A stretch of DNA of 64,000 bases from Armatimonadota bacterium. GTDB lineage: Bacteria; Sysuimicrobiota; Sysuimicrobiia; Sysuimicrobiales; Kaftiobacteriaceae. Below, piece by piece: positions 34,376-44,705 of the stretch; position 1 is the first letter of the stretch; each line of letters opens with the position of its first letter. Location of the stretch: assembly GCA_031459765.1 (NCBI GenBank), contig JAVKHY010000007.1, positions 62,001 through 126,000 on the forward strand. The letters are read 5' to 3'. The translations under genes and the position numbers were made by a program. The notes beneath the pieces were generated by a model. It made no database searches. It saw only the letters and a program-made list of their open reading frames with translations, and was not told where the DNA came from.

Positions 34376-37300
34376 ATGCCGCGTTTCAAGCCCGTCTCTT
34401 CAAAAGTCGACTTCCCGGCCATGGAGCGGGAGATCCTGGCCTGGTGGGAGACGCACCGCGTCCGCGAGCAGTACCTCCGGCGCAACGAGAACGCCCCGCG
34501 GCGCTGGTCCTTTTTGGACGGCCCGATCACCGCCAACAACCCGATGGGCGTGCACCACGCCTGGGGGCGGACCTATAAAGACCTCTTCCAGCGCTACCGG
34601 ACGATGCGTGGCTTCCGCCAGCGCTACCAGAACGGCTTCGACTGTCAGGGGCTGTGGGTAGAGGTGGAGGTGGAGAAGGACCTGGGCTTCTCCAGCAAGC
34701 GCGACATCGAGCGCTACGGCATCGAGCCCTTCGTCAACCTCTGCAAGCACCGCGTCCTGACCTATGCCGCGATCCAGACCCGCCAGTCCCTCAGGCTCGG
34801 GATGTGGATGGACTGGAACGACCCGCAGGATCTGGAGCGGCTGGCCGAGGCCGTCAAGACCGACCCGCGTCGGACGGTCGAGGTGCCCGTGCGGGGCGGG
34901 GGGTGGCTCCGGCAGAGCGCCGAGCAGATCATCGGCCGGCTGGGAGACCGTGAGATCGGCGGCTCCTACTTCACGCTGTCCGACGAGAACAACTACCAGA
35001 TCTGGGGATTCCTCAAACGCTGCCATGAGCGGGGGCTGATCTACAAGGGCCACGACGTCATGCCGTGGTGTCCCCGCTGCGCCACCGGCCTGAGCGAGCA
35101 CGAGATCGCCACGGAAGGGTACAAGGAGGTGACGCATCGGGGCGTCTTCCTGCGCCTGCCGCTCCTGGACGAGCCGCACAGCGCTCTGCTGGTGTGGACG
35201 ACGACGCCCTGGACCCTCACCAGCAACGTCGCGGCGGCCGTCCATCCGGGGCTCACCTATGTGCGCGTTCGCCAAGGCGGCGAGACGTTGTACCTCGAGG
35301 AAGGAGCCCTGGGCGTGCTGCAGGGGCCGTACCAGGTGGAGGAGCGCCTGCCGGGCGCGGCGCTGGTCGGCCGGCGCTACCGCGGACCCTTCGATCACCT
35401 GCCCCCTCAGCAGGGGGTGGAGCACCGGGTCATCCCCTGGTCGGACGTGACCAGCGCCGAGGGCACCGGCATCGTGCACATCGCTCCGGGCTGCGGCGCC
35501 GAGGACTTCCAGCTGAGCAGGGAGCACGGGTTGCCGGTCATCGCGCCGATCGACGAGGACGGCGTCTTCCTCCCCGGGTTCGGTGAGCTGACCGGCCTGC
35601 GTACCGACGAGGCCGCCCGGCCGATCATCGACTATCTGACGCGCACCGGCCGGCTGTATAAGGTGGAGCCCTACACCCACCGCTATCCGGTCTGCTGGCG
35701 GTGCGGGACCGAGCTGGTCTTCCGGCTGGTGGACGAGTGGTTCATCCGGATGGATCCGCTCCGCGAGGAGTTGATGGCCATCACCCGGCGCATCCGCTGG
35801 ATCCCGGGCTTCGGGCTGGACCGGGAGCTGGACTGGCTGCGCAACATGCACGACTGGATGATCAGCAAGAAGCGGTACTGGGGACTGGCTCTGCCCATCT
35901 ACGAGTGCTCCTCCTGCGGCGCTTTTGAGGTGATCGGCTCCCGCGAGGAGCTACGGGAGCGGGCTGTGGCAGGGTGGGAGACCTTCGAGGGCCACAGTCC
36001 CCACCGGCCGTGGGTGGATGCGGTGAAGATCCGCTGTCCGCGGTGCGGGGCCACCACCGGCCGCATCGCCGACGTGGGGAATCCCTGGCTGGACGCCGGC
36101 ATCGTCTCCATGAGCACGCTGCACTACCGCACCGATCCGGCGTACTGGCGGCAGTGGTTCCCCGCCGATTTCATCACGGAGAGCTTTCCCGGTCAGTACC
36201 GCAACTGGTTCTACTCGCTGCTGGTCATGGCCGCCGTCCTCGCCGCGGAGGAGCCCTTCCGGACCTGTCTCGGGCACGGCCTGGTGCGGGACGAGCAGGG
36301 ACGCGAGATGCACAAATCCTGGGGCAACGCCATTGAGTTCAACGAGGCCGCCGATCGGGCCGGCGTGGATACGATGCGCTGGTTGTACGTGTCCCAGAAC
36401 CCGGCCCAGAACCTCAACTTCGGCTATGGGATCCTGGACGACGTCCGCCGGCGCTTCATCATCCCGTTGTGGAACGTCTTCGCCTTCCTGGTGACCTACG
36501 CCAGCCTGGAGACCTTCGAGCTCGGCGACCTGCTCCGCCAGCCGCCCCAGGTGGGGACCCTGGACCGCTGGTTGCTCTCCCGCCTGACCCGTGTCGTCGG
36601 GACGGTCGCCGAGCGTCTCGACGACTACGACCCCCAGGGCGCCAGTCGGGTCCTGGAAGCCTTCGTCGACGACCTCTCCAACTGGTACGTGCGACGGTCG
36701 CGCCGCCGCTTCTGGAAGAGCGGGGCCGACGAGGACAAACGGGCGGCGTACTACACGCTGTACCGGACGATGCGGACCCTGACCCTCCTGCTCGCCCCCT
36801 TCATCCCGTTCCTGGCGGAGCGTCTGTACCAGGACCTGGTGCGGGTCGTCGAACCCGACGCCCCCGTCAGTGTCCACCTCTGCGACTTTCCCGAACCGGT
36901 GGAGGCGTGGCTCGACGACCAGCTGGAGGCCGAGATGGACGCCGTCCGCCGTCTCGTAACCCTGGGACGGGCCGCCCGCGGCCAGGCCAGACTCAAGGTC
37001 CGCCAGCCGCTGCCCGCCGTGCTCCTCGTCACGAAGTCCGCCGGGCTGCGGGAGCGGGCGGACCTGCTGGACATCCTGGCCGACGAGCTGAACGTGAAGG
37101 CGGTCCGGTTCGTGGACGACCCGGGCCGCTATGTCACCTTCGAAGTCAAGCCGCGGTTTGAGGTCCTGGGCCCTCGCTACGGCGCCGTGGTGCAGGCGAT
37201 CGCCAGGCAGCTGCGGACCCTCGATCCGGGCGCGGCCCTCCAGGCCCTGGCCCGCGACGGCCGCCTCCGGCTCTCCGTGGACGGACGGGACGTCGTGCTG

Positions 37301-37663
37301 ACGCCGGAGGAGCTGGAGATCCGGATGCAGAGCACCCGGGGCTACGCCGCCGAAGGAGCCGACGGGGAGTTCGCCATCCTGGAGACCGCGTTGACCCCCG
37401 ACCTGGTGCTGGAAGGCCGGGCCCGCGAGCTGGTGCACCAGGTGCAGACCCTGCGCAAGGAGCTCAACCTGGCCGTGAACGATCGCATCGTGCTCCACTA
37501 CGAGGGCCCGCTCCAGGACCTGCTCGCCGCCCACCGGGAGTACATCATGCGGGAGACCCTGACGGTCGAGGTGCGCGAGGGGGTGCCGGCGGGGCAGCCG
37601 GCCCGCACCCTGCAGCTGGACGGGGCGCAGGTCCGTCTGGCTCTGGCGCGCCACGGGCCGTAG
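34376..37663 (+). CDS. ileS: Isoleucine--tRNA ligase
   Basis: This is a class I aminoacyl-tRNA synthetase of 1,095 residues. The HIGH motif appears as GVHH (residues 58-61, in ANNPMGVHHAWG). The editing domain spans roughly residues 200-400. The second ATP motif reads EMHKSWGN (E644-N651) instead of KMSKSxGN. It is followed by an anticodon-binding domain and a C-terminal domain. CSSCG and CPRCG pairs (about residues 508-560) may bind zinc. The identity is fixed by the Ile-specific T-box. The HIGH/KMSKS variants mark a divergent IleS subfamily. A ribosome binding site (TGGAGG) precedes the ATG. Confidence 0.95.
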   Translation: MPRFKPVSSKVDFPAMEREILAWWETHRVREQYLRRNENAPRRWSFLDGPITANNPMGVHHAWGRTYKDLFQRYRTMRGFRQRYQNGFDCQGLWVEVEVEKDLGFSSKRDIERYGIEPFVNLCKHRVLTYAAIQTRQSLRLGMWMDWNDPQDLERLAEAVKTDPRRTVEVPVRGGGWLRQSAEQIIGRLGDREIGGSYFTLSDENNYQIWGFLKRCHERGLIYKGHDVMPWCPRCATGLSEHEIATEGYKEVTHRGVFLRLPLLDEPHSALLVWTTTPWTLTSNVAAAVHPGLTYVRVRQGGETLYLEEGALGVLQGPYQVEERLPGAALVGRRYRGPFDHLPPQQGVEHRVIPWSDVTSAEGTGIVHIAPGCGAEDFQLSREHGLPVIAPIDEDGVFLPGFGELTGLRTDEAARPIIDYLTRTGRLYKVEPYTHRYPVCWRCGTELVFRLVDEWFIRMDPLREELMAITRRIRWIPGFGLDRELDWLRNMHDWMISKKRYWGLALPIYECSSCGAFEVIGSREELRERAVAGWETFEGHSPHRPWVDAVKIRCPRCGATTGRIADVGNPWLDAGIVSMSTLHYRTDPAYWRQWFPADFITESFPGQYRNWFYSLLVMAAVLAAEEPFRTCLGHGLVRDEQGREMHKSWGNAIEFNEAADRAGVDTMRWLYVSQNPAQNLNFGYGILDDVRRRFIIPLWNVFAFLVTYASLETFELGDLLRQPPQVGTLDRWLLSRLTRVVGTVAERLDDYDPQGASRVLEAFVDDLSNWYVRRSRRRFWKSGADEDKRAAYYTLYRTMRTLTLLLAPFIPFLAERLYQDLVRVVEPDAPVSVHLCDFPEPVEAWLDDQLEAEMDAVRRLVTLGRAARGQARLKVRQPLPAVLLVTKSAGLRERADLLDILADELNVKAVRFVDDPGRYVTFEVKPRFEVLGPRYGAVVQAIARQLRTLDPGAALQALARDGRLRLSVDGRDVVLTPEELEIRMQSTRGYAAEGADGEFAILETALTPDLVLEGRARELVHQVQTLRKELNLAVNDRIVLHYEGPLQDLLAAHREYIMRETLTVEVREGVPAGQPARTLQLDGAQVRLALARHGP

Positions 37664-37755
37664 CCTCCTGCGACTTCGGCAGGAACCCCGCGGGCAGGAC
37701 AGAACACAGGACGGCGCGCGGCACGTCCGTGCCCCCGCTACCGGGAGCCATCATC

Positions 37756-38889
37756 GTGGCAGAGAAGATCATCGGTGTGCTCGGCGGGCTCGGCCCCTGG
37801 GCCACGGCGGACCTGTTCGAGAAGATTCTTCGCCTCACCCCGGCCCGGCGCGATCAGGATCACCTGCGCGTCATCATCGACAGCAACCCCAAGGTTCCGG
37901 ACCGCTCTGCGGCCATTCTGGGCCGGGGGGAGGATCCGACCCCCGAGCTCGTCGCCACGGCGCGCAACCTGGAGCGCGCCGGGGCCGACCTGCTCGTCAT
38001 CCCGTGTAACACGGCCCACGCCTTCTACGGGGCGATCGCCGCTGCGGTGAGGATCCCCGTGCTCCACATCATGGAAGAGGTGGCTGCCGAGGCGCGGCGC
38101 CTGATTCCCGGACTGCGCCGGGCGGGGGTGCTGGCCACGACGGCGACGATCGCCGCCGGGCTGTACCACCGCGCCTTCGAGGCGATCGGCGCGCAGGTGC
38201 TGACTTCGGACGAGGCCGCGCAGCAGATCGTGACCCGGCTGATCTACGGCGTCAAGGCCGGCCGGCGCGACGCGGAGGCCAGGGGGCAGGCCGCCGCGAT
38301 CGCCCGGGACCTGATCCGGCGGGGCGCTCAGGCGATCGTGCTGGGGTGCACCGAACTGCCGTTCCTCCTGCAGCCCGGGGAGGTCTCCGTCCCTCTGCTG
38401 GACAGCAACCTGATTCTCGCCCAGGCCGCGGTGCGCAGTGCCCTGGCGCCCGCCGGGGTGCCGCGGCGCCAGGGCTTGCCAGGGCAGAAGTCATCGGATA
38501 CACTACCGTCAGTCTGGCAGCCGGTGGCCCCCGCAGTCACCGCTGTTGCGCCTTGGAGGGGACGGGATGGCACCGAGGACCGCCAGGTCAGCTCGCACGA
38601 AGACCGGAGTGCGGCGCGGGGGACGCGTGACCACGGCAGCCGGGCCCAAGGCCGCGGGGGGGAAGAACGCCCGCCCGTCGGCGCCGGCACGGAGTCCGGC
38701 GAAGGCTCGTCCGCTCACGAAGAAGGAGCTGGCCGAGTTCCGCCGCCAGCTGGAGGAGGAGCGGACGCGCCTGCTCGAGGAACTCGAGGCCATGGAGGAG
38801 CACACCCCCGAGGTCGAGGATCAGGTGGGGATGGACATCGGGGGCGGCTACGACGAAGATCTCGCCGACGTGGCCAGCAACACCTTTGA
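37756..38889 (+). CDS. Aspartate/glutamate racemase family protein with read-through C-terminus
   Basis: The first roughly 240 residues form a complete Asp/Glu racemase domain: KIIGVLGGLGPWAT, catalytic Cys in VIPCNTAHAF and catalytic Cys in VLGCTELPFLL. It resembles amino-acid racemases of the YgeA group, and either D-Asp or D-Glu supply is possible. The GTG at 37756 has GGGAG 8 nt upstream. After the domain, near 38460, the frame meets no stop until 38889. It therefore overlaps the promoter and first 323 nt of the next gene in another frame, giving a tail of Arg/Gly/Glu-rich residues that looks non-native. Stop loss or an assembly error is possible. Confidence 0.78.
   Translation: MAEKIIGVLGGLGPWATADLFEKILRLTPARRDQDHLRVIIDSNPKVPDRSAAILGRGEDPTPELVATARNLERAGADLLVIPCNTAHAFYGAIAAAVRIPVLHIMEEVAAEARRLIPGLRRAGVLATTATIAAGLYHRAFEAIGAQVLTSDEAAQQIVTRLIYGVKAGRRDAEARGQAAAIARDLIRRGAQAIVLGCTELPFLLQPGEVSVPLLDSNLILAQAAVRSALAPAGVPRRQGLPGQKSSDTLPSVWQPVAPAVTAVAPWRGRDGTEDRQVSSHEDRSAARGTRDHGSRAQGRGGEERPPVGAGTESGEGSSAHEEGAGRVPPPAGGGADAPARGTRGHGGAHPRGRGSGGDGHRGRLRRRSRRRGQQHL
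38476..38504 (+). promoter_or_regulatory. Probable promoter of the traR/dksA-like gene
   Basis: TTGCCA (38476-38481), 17 bp, TACACT (38499-38504), about 60 bp before the ATG at 38567. It lies inside the 3' part of the racemase reading frame. Confidence 0.55.
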
Positions 38890-39097
38890 GCGCGAGAAGG
38901 GGCTGGCCCTGGAGAGCAGTGTGCAGCAGATGCTGGCCCAGGTGGAGGACGCCCTGAGCCGGATCGACGAGGGCACCTACGGTTTCTGCCAGCGCTGCGG
39001 CGATCCCATCGATATCGCGCGGTTGCGGGTGCTCCCCTTCGCCACCCTGTGCATCCGCTGCAAGGAGCTGGAAGAGCGGTCCAACGGCGGACGCTGA
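38567..39097 (+). CDS. TraR/DksA family zinc-finger protein
   Basis: This 176-residue protein has a basic, low-complexity Ala/Lys/Pro N-terminus (residues 1-48), a helical hairpin (KELAEFRRQLEEERTRLLEELEAM) and a C4 zinc finger CQRCGDPIDIARLRVLPFATLCIRC. This is the YteA/DksA-like architecture; relatives bind RNA polymerase in the secondary channel or act as stress proteins. GGAGGGG 5 nt before the ATG gives a strong ribosome binding site. The 3' end overlaps lspA by 49 nt. Its role in this organism is inferred only from the family. Confidence 0.9.
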   Translation: MAPRTARSARTKTGVRRGGRVTTAAGPKAAGGKNARPSAPARSPAKARPLTKKELAEFRRQLEEERTRLLEELEAMEEHTPEVEDQVGMDIGGGYDEDLADVASNTFEREKGLALESSVQQMLAQVEDALSRIDEGTYGFCQRCGDPIDIARLRVLPFATLCIRCKELEERSNGGR

Positions 39098-39519
39098 TCC
39101 TCCTGGGGACGGTGGTCGTGGCCGATCAGGCCGCGAAGCTCATCGTGGCCGCCCGGCTCCCCCTCGGCCACTCGGTGCCCGTGGTGCCGGGCCTGTTGGC
39201 GTTTACCCACACGCAGAATCGCGGCGTCGCCTTCGGGCTGCTGGACGGTGTCAGCCTGCTGGTCCCCGCCGCCGTGACCTTGACCCTGTTGTTGCTGCTC
39301 TTCTACAATGAGGCGCGGTGGATACGCCGCCCGATGACGCAGGCGGCGTTTGCCTTGCTGGGCGGGGGCGCGGTCTCCAATCTCACGGACCGCATCCGGG
39401 TCGGGGCCGTGGTCGACTTCATCGACGTGCACCGCTGGCCCGTCTTCAACCTGGCCGACGCCGCCGTCAGCGTCGGCGCGCTGCTGCTGGTCCTCACACT
39501 GCTGCGGGGTGAACGATGA
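39049..39519 (+). CDS. lspA: Lipoprotein signal peptidase LspA
   Basis: LspA is a membrane aspartic protease that cleaves prolipoprotein signal peptides. All family motifs are present: VADQAAK, TQNRGVAFGLL, VSNLTDRIRVGAVVDFIDV with the first catalytic Asp, and VFNLADAAVS with the second. There are four membrane segments. A GTG start at 39049 lies inside the traR-like gene; no in-frame start closer to its stop leaves a full first segment. It precedes an lgt homologue and rluD, the usual lspA-rluD order with lgt inserted. Confidence 0.93.
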   Translation: MHPLQGAGRAVQRRTLILLGTVVVADQAAKLIVAARLPLGHSVPVVPGLLAFTHTQNRGVAFGLLDGVSLLVPAAVTLTLLLLLFYNEARWIRRPMTQAAFALLGGGAVSNLTDRIRVGAVVDFIDVHRWPVFNLADAAVSVGALLLVLTLLRGER

Positions 39520-40298
39520 AGCCGATCCTGATCAGGCTCGGGCCCTTTCCCATCTCTTCGTTCGGCCTGTTCCTGTTGGGCGCGTTTCTGGTGGGCATCG
39601 CCGTGGTCCGCCGCCGGGGGAAGGAGATCGGGATCGACCCTTCCCGCATGCTGGATGCGGCGCTGTACATGATCATCGGCGGCATCGTCGCCGGTCGGAT
39701 CGGATACGTCCTGGCGAACCTTTCCGCCTTCGCCAGGGCTCCGCAGACCATGGTCACCATCTGGCGCGACTCCGGCCTGACCTTTTACGGCGCGCTGGCC
39801 GGAGCGGTGCTGGTCGGCGCCTTCTACGCCCGCCGACTGCAGGTGCCGCTGCGCGCCTTCCTGGACCTCTTCGCTCCGGCGCTGGCCCTGGGCTACGCCG
39901 TGGCCATGATCGGGGCGCTGCTGCACGGTCTGTACCTGGGCCGTCCGACCGGCGTCCCGTGGGCCGTCCAGATGTTTCTGGAGCGGCGCCATCCCACGCC
40001 CATCTACCTTCTGCTGGCCTCCCTCGGCAGTTACGCGGTGCTGCGGGCGCAGGAGCGGCGCGGGCCGCCAGCGGGCATGCTCTTCGTGCTGTGGGTGCTG
40101 CTGCTGGCGGTGAGCCGATTTGCCGTCGAGTTCTTCGTGGAGAGCCCGACCGTCGGTTCCTCCGGGCTCACCCTCGCCCAGGCGGTGAACGCCCTGGTCG
40201 CGGTGCTGGCCGTGGCAACGCTGGTTGTGCTGGCCCGGGTCGTCCCCGCACAGCCGGCGGCCGCGGCGGGTCCGCCGGAGATGCCTCCGGCGTCCTGA
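39516..40298 (+). CDS. lgt: Lgt-family membrane protein lacking key catalytic residues
   Basis: Length (260 residues), seven-segment topology, DSGLTFYGALAG, LGRPTG, HPTPIYLL and SRFAVEFF identify a prolipoprotein diacylglyceryl transferase homologue. Aligned to E. coli Lgt, position Y26 is F16, H103 is Y91, R143 is M131, N146 is A134 and E151 is L139. The equivalents of G154, R239 and E243 remain. In E. coli these lost residues are essential or important, so ordinary Lgt activity is doubtful. It is coupled to lspA by an ATGA overlap. It may be a diverged enzyme, a partner of another Lgt, or inactive. Confidence 0.82.
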   Translation: MKPILIRLGPFPISSFGLFLLGAFLVGIAVVRRRGKEIGIDPSRMLDAALYMIIGGIVAGRIGYVLANLSAFARAPQTMVTIWRDSGLTFYGALAGAVLVGAFYARRLQVPLRAFLDLFAPALALGYAVAMIGALLHGLYLGRPTGVPWAVQMFLERRHPTPIYLLLASLGSYAVLRAQERRGPPAGMLFVLWVLLLAVSRFAVEFFVESPTVGSSGLTLAQAVNALVAVLAVATLVVLARVVPAQPAAAAGPPEMPPAS

Positions 40299-41801
<1,503 letters not shown>

Positions 41802-41807
41802 CGGTCG

Positions 41808-43490
41808 TTACGGAAGTCCCGGCACCACCCGCACGGTGCGCTCCCGCTCGTAGGTCACCACCCCCGGCCGGCCGCCGGCCGGCTTGCGCACGTACCGCCG
41901 CAGGGTGCAGTCGACGGCGACGCGGCCCGAGGAGCGCGCCCGGCTGAAATAGGCGGCGATCGCCGCGGCCTGCAGGATCTCCTCCTCGCGGGCCGGCCGC
42001 CCGCCGGTGCGCAGGACGACGTGCGCACCGGGGACGCCGCGGGCGTGGAACCAGAGATCGTCGGCGCGGGCGACCTCGAAGGTGAGGCGGTCGTTCTCCC
42101 GGTTGGTCCTGCCCACCAGCACCGTGGCGCCGCCGGGGAGGGGGAAGGCGCGCGGCGCCGTCGCCGCCGCCACTCGCCGCCGGGGACGGCGCACGTAGCC
42201 TTCCTCCGCCAGCTCGTCGCGCAACGCCCGCAGGTCGTCCGCGGCGGCGGCGGACTCCACCAGGGCCAGGCTGCTCTCCAGGTAGGCGCGCTCGGCGTCC
42301 AGCTCCTGCAGCCGCCTCTCCAGCTGGGGCCGGGCCCGCCGCATCCTCGTGTAGCGGGCAAACAACGCGTTGGCGTTCTCGACGGCCGTGAGCCGCGGGT
42401 CGAGCGGGATCGCCACCGGCGCCCCGTCGTACCCGGGCACCACGACCTGCGCCGCACCGGGGGCGATCTGCGAGGCATAGGCCAGCAGCAGCTCCCCGCG
42501 CCTGCGCACCTCCTCGCCCTCTGCCGCTTCCTGCAGGTTGCGCCGCACCTCGCCCTCGGCGCGATCCACATCGGCCAGCGCTTCCCGGAGCGTCTTCTCC
42601 AGCCGGGCGCGCAGGTCGTCGACCTCACAGGAGGCGCGCGCCGCCGCCGTGACCCGCGCCACAGCCTCGCTCATCGTGGCCGTGCGCTCCATCCGCAGCC
42701 CCCTGACGTGGACCAGGGGAAAGGGGGCGTACCCGCGCAGGGTGTCTGCGGCGTAGTAGATGACCGGCTCAAAGGCGCCTCGGGCAACGAGATCGGCCAG
42801 CTCCCGCAGGACGCGCAGGAGATCCGCCGCGCGCTCGGCCGCGTCCCGGGCCGGCGCCGTCGCCGGCAGGCTGGCCCGGGCCACGACCTCCCGGGCCATC
42901 GTCGGGCTGATGCCGAAGAGGAGTGCCGGGAGCCGCTCGGCGATCGGTCCCTCCTCCGCCTCCAGGATGGCGCGGAGGACAGGCTCGCTCAGCTCCCCGG
43001 GGCTCGGGCGCCCGGCCGTCGGTGGGCGGTAGACCGACCCGGCGCTCAGGTCCCGCCCCGCAGATCGCGCGGGAGCCCTCAGCGTGCCGGCGACGACGCC
43101 GTCCTCCACAAGGATGAGGTTGCTGGCCGGGCCCCTGATCTCCGCCACCAGCGCGGGAGTCCCCAGATCGGACTGGAAGCCCAGGGTGAGGACCCGTTCA
43201 AAGGGAGGACAGCGCACCGACACGAGCCGGGCGCCTTCCAGACGGCTGTGCAGCAGCTGGGCGAACGGTCCCCGTCGGGCCTCCCCCGGCGGCGCGAGCG
43301 CGAGATGGATCCGGGCCCACTGCGGGTGGACGGAGCACAGCAGGGCGAGCGCGCGTGCGGCGCGGAACTCGAGGAGGACCTCGTGGGGGTCGTCCTGGCT
43401 GATCCGTCGCAGGCGGCTGCCGATCAGCGTGGCCAGGTCGGCGGCCACGGCGGCGAGCACGACGCTGTCGAAGGAACCGATGGGCCGCAT
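41808..43490 (-). CDS. rqcH: Ribosome quality control protein RqcH (NFACT/FbpA family)
   Basis: RqcH binds obstructed 50S subunits and adds C-terminal Ala tails to stalled peptides. The 560-residue protein has an NFACT-N domain, a coiled-coil middle (about residues 275-430) and a C-terminal NFACT-R domain with DDLWFHARGVPGAHVVLR and YVRKPAGGRPGVVTYERERTV. Fibronectin-binding annotations for this family reflect an older name. The gene is single and convergent with pyrR and divergent from yicC. Confidence 0.93.
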   Translation of the reverse strand: MRPIGSFDSVVLAAVAADLATLIGSRLRRISQDDPHEVLLEFRAARALALLCSVHPQWARIHLALAPPGEARRGPFAQLLHSRLEGARLVSVRCPPFERVLTLGFQSDLGTPALVAEIRGPASNLILVEDGVVAGTLRAPARSAGRDLSAGSVYRPPTAGRPSPGELSEPVLRAILEAEEGPIAERLPALLFGISPTMAREVVARASLPATAPARDAAERAADLLRVLRELADLVARGAFEPVIYYAADTLRGYAPFPLVHVRGLRMERTATMSEAVARVTAAARASCEVDDLRARLEKTLREALADVDRAEGEVRRNLQEAAEGEEVRRRGELLLAYASQIAPGAAQVVVPGYDGAPVAIPLDPRLTAVENANALFARYTRMRRARPQLERRLQELDAERAYLESSLALVESAAAADDLRALRDELAEEGYVRRPRRRVAAATAPRAFPLPGGATVLVGRTNRENDRLTFEVARADDLWFHARGVPGAHVVLRTGGRPAREEEILQAAAIAAYFSRARSSGRVAVDCTLRRYVRKPAGGRPGVVTYERERTVRVVPGLP

Positions 43491-43551
43491 CCCGACCTAC
43501 GATACCACAGCGAACAGGACTCCCTCGCCGCCGACAAGAAGCACAGTGCTG

Positions 43552-44433
43552 ATGATCCGCAGCATGACCGGCTACGGTCGGGCCGAGGTGCACACCCTGT
43601 TGGGCCGGTTCACCGTGGAGATGCGTTCGGTGAACCACCGCTTCGGCGAGATCCTGGTGCGGCTCCCGCGCGACCTGGCCGCGCTGGAAGACCGGGTGCG
43701 CGCGGTGGTGCAGGAGCGCGTGTTGCGGGGCCGGGTGGAGGTCACTATACTCAGGGAGGACCGCGCGCCCCGCCCCAGGTCGGTGCGCGCGGACCTCGAG
43801 CTGGCTGCGGCCTATGCGCAGGCGTTGCGGGAGCTGGCCGCCGCCCTGGGCGTCCCGAACGCGGTCAGCCTGGCCCAGATCGCCGCGTATCCCGACGTGC
43901 TCCGGGTGGAGGAGACGAAGGACGATCTCGAGGCGCTCTGGCCCGACCTGGCGACGGCGGTGCGGGCCGCCGCGGCGGACCTGGTGGAGATGCGGGAAGC
44001 GGAAGGACGCCGACTGGCCCAGGATCTGGAAACGAGACTCAGCCGCCTGGAAGAGCTCGGCGTCGTCGTGGAGCGGCGCTCCCGCGATGCGGTGGGCGAG
44101 TACGCGGCGCGGCTGCGGGAACGGATCCGGCAGTTGCTGGGAGAAGTGCCTGTGGATGAGCACCGCCTGGCCGCGGAGGTGGCCATCTTCGCCGAGCGCA
44201 GCGACGTCAGCGAGGAGGTGACCCGTCTGCGCAGCCACATCGCCCAGTTTCGCCAGGAGCTGGCCCGCGCCGAGGGCGCCGTGGGGCGGCGGCTGGAATT
44301 CGTCCTGCAGGAGATGGGCCGGGAGGTCAATACCACCGGCGCCAAGGCCAACGACCTGGAGATCACCCGCGCGGTGATCGCCATGAAGGGCGAGCTGGAA
44401 AGCATGCGCGAGCAGATCCAGAATGTGGAGTGA
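43552..44433 (+). CDS. yicC: YicC family endoribonuclease
   Basis: This 293-residue protein starts with the family hallmark [12 protein letters not shown] and continues [18 protein letters not shown]. The C-terminal DUF1732 part reads [24 protein letters not shown]. Members act as endoribonucleases. The ATG at 43552 fits the conserved N-terminus exactly. It opens the yicC-remA-(gmk)-coaBC-priA-def-fmt gene order known from Gram-positives. Its 3' end overlaps remA by 11 nt. Confidence 0.94.
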   Translation: MIRSMTGYGRAEVHTLLGRFTVEMRSVNHRFGEILVRLPRDLAALEDRVRAVVQERVLRGRVEVTILREDRAPRPRSVRADLELAAAYAQALRELAAALGVPNAVSLAQIAAYPDVLRVEETKDDLEALWPDLATAVRAAAADLVEMREAEGRRLAQDLETRLSRLEELGVVVERRSRDAVGEYAARLRERIRQLLGEVPVDEHRLAAEVAIFAERSDVSEEVTRLRSHIAQFRQELARAEGAVGRRLEFVLQEMGREVNTTGAKANDLEITRAVIAMKGELESMREQIQNVE

Positions 44434-44692
44434 ACCCCGCCTGATCAACATCGGCTTCGGGAACATCGTGGCCGCCAACCGCATCATCGCCATCGTCGCC
44501 CCCGACTCCGCCCCCATCAAACGCATCATCCAGGAGGCGCGCGACAAGGGTGCGCTGATCGACGCCACCTACGGCCGCCGGACCCGCGCCGTGGTCATCA
44601 CGGACAGCGGTCACGTCCTGCTCTCCGCCGTGCAGCCGGAAACCGTGGCCCACCGCTTCACCTCCCGGGAGGGCGAGGAGGCGGCGGAGTGA
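44423..44692 (+). CDS. remA: RemA-family regulatory protein (DUF370)
   Basis: This 89-residue DUF370 protein has the conserved start [28 protein letters not shown] and [21 protein letters not shown]. In Bacillus, RemA is a DNA-binding activator of matrix and osmoprotection genes. The core is fully conserved. Its position between yicC and a nucleotide kinase gene is the usual one. Here the ATG lies 11 nt before the yicC stop. Confidence 0.93.
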   Translation: MWSEPRLINIGFGNIVAANRIIAIVAPDSAPIKRIIQEARDKGALIDATYGRRTRAVVITDSGHVLLSAVQPETVAHRFTSREGEEAAE

Positions 44693-44705
44693 CGCCGCCC
44701 GGCGT

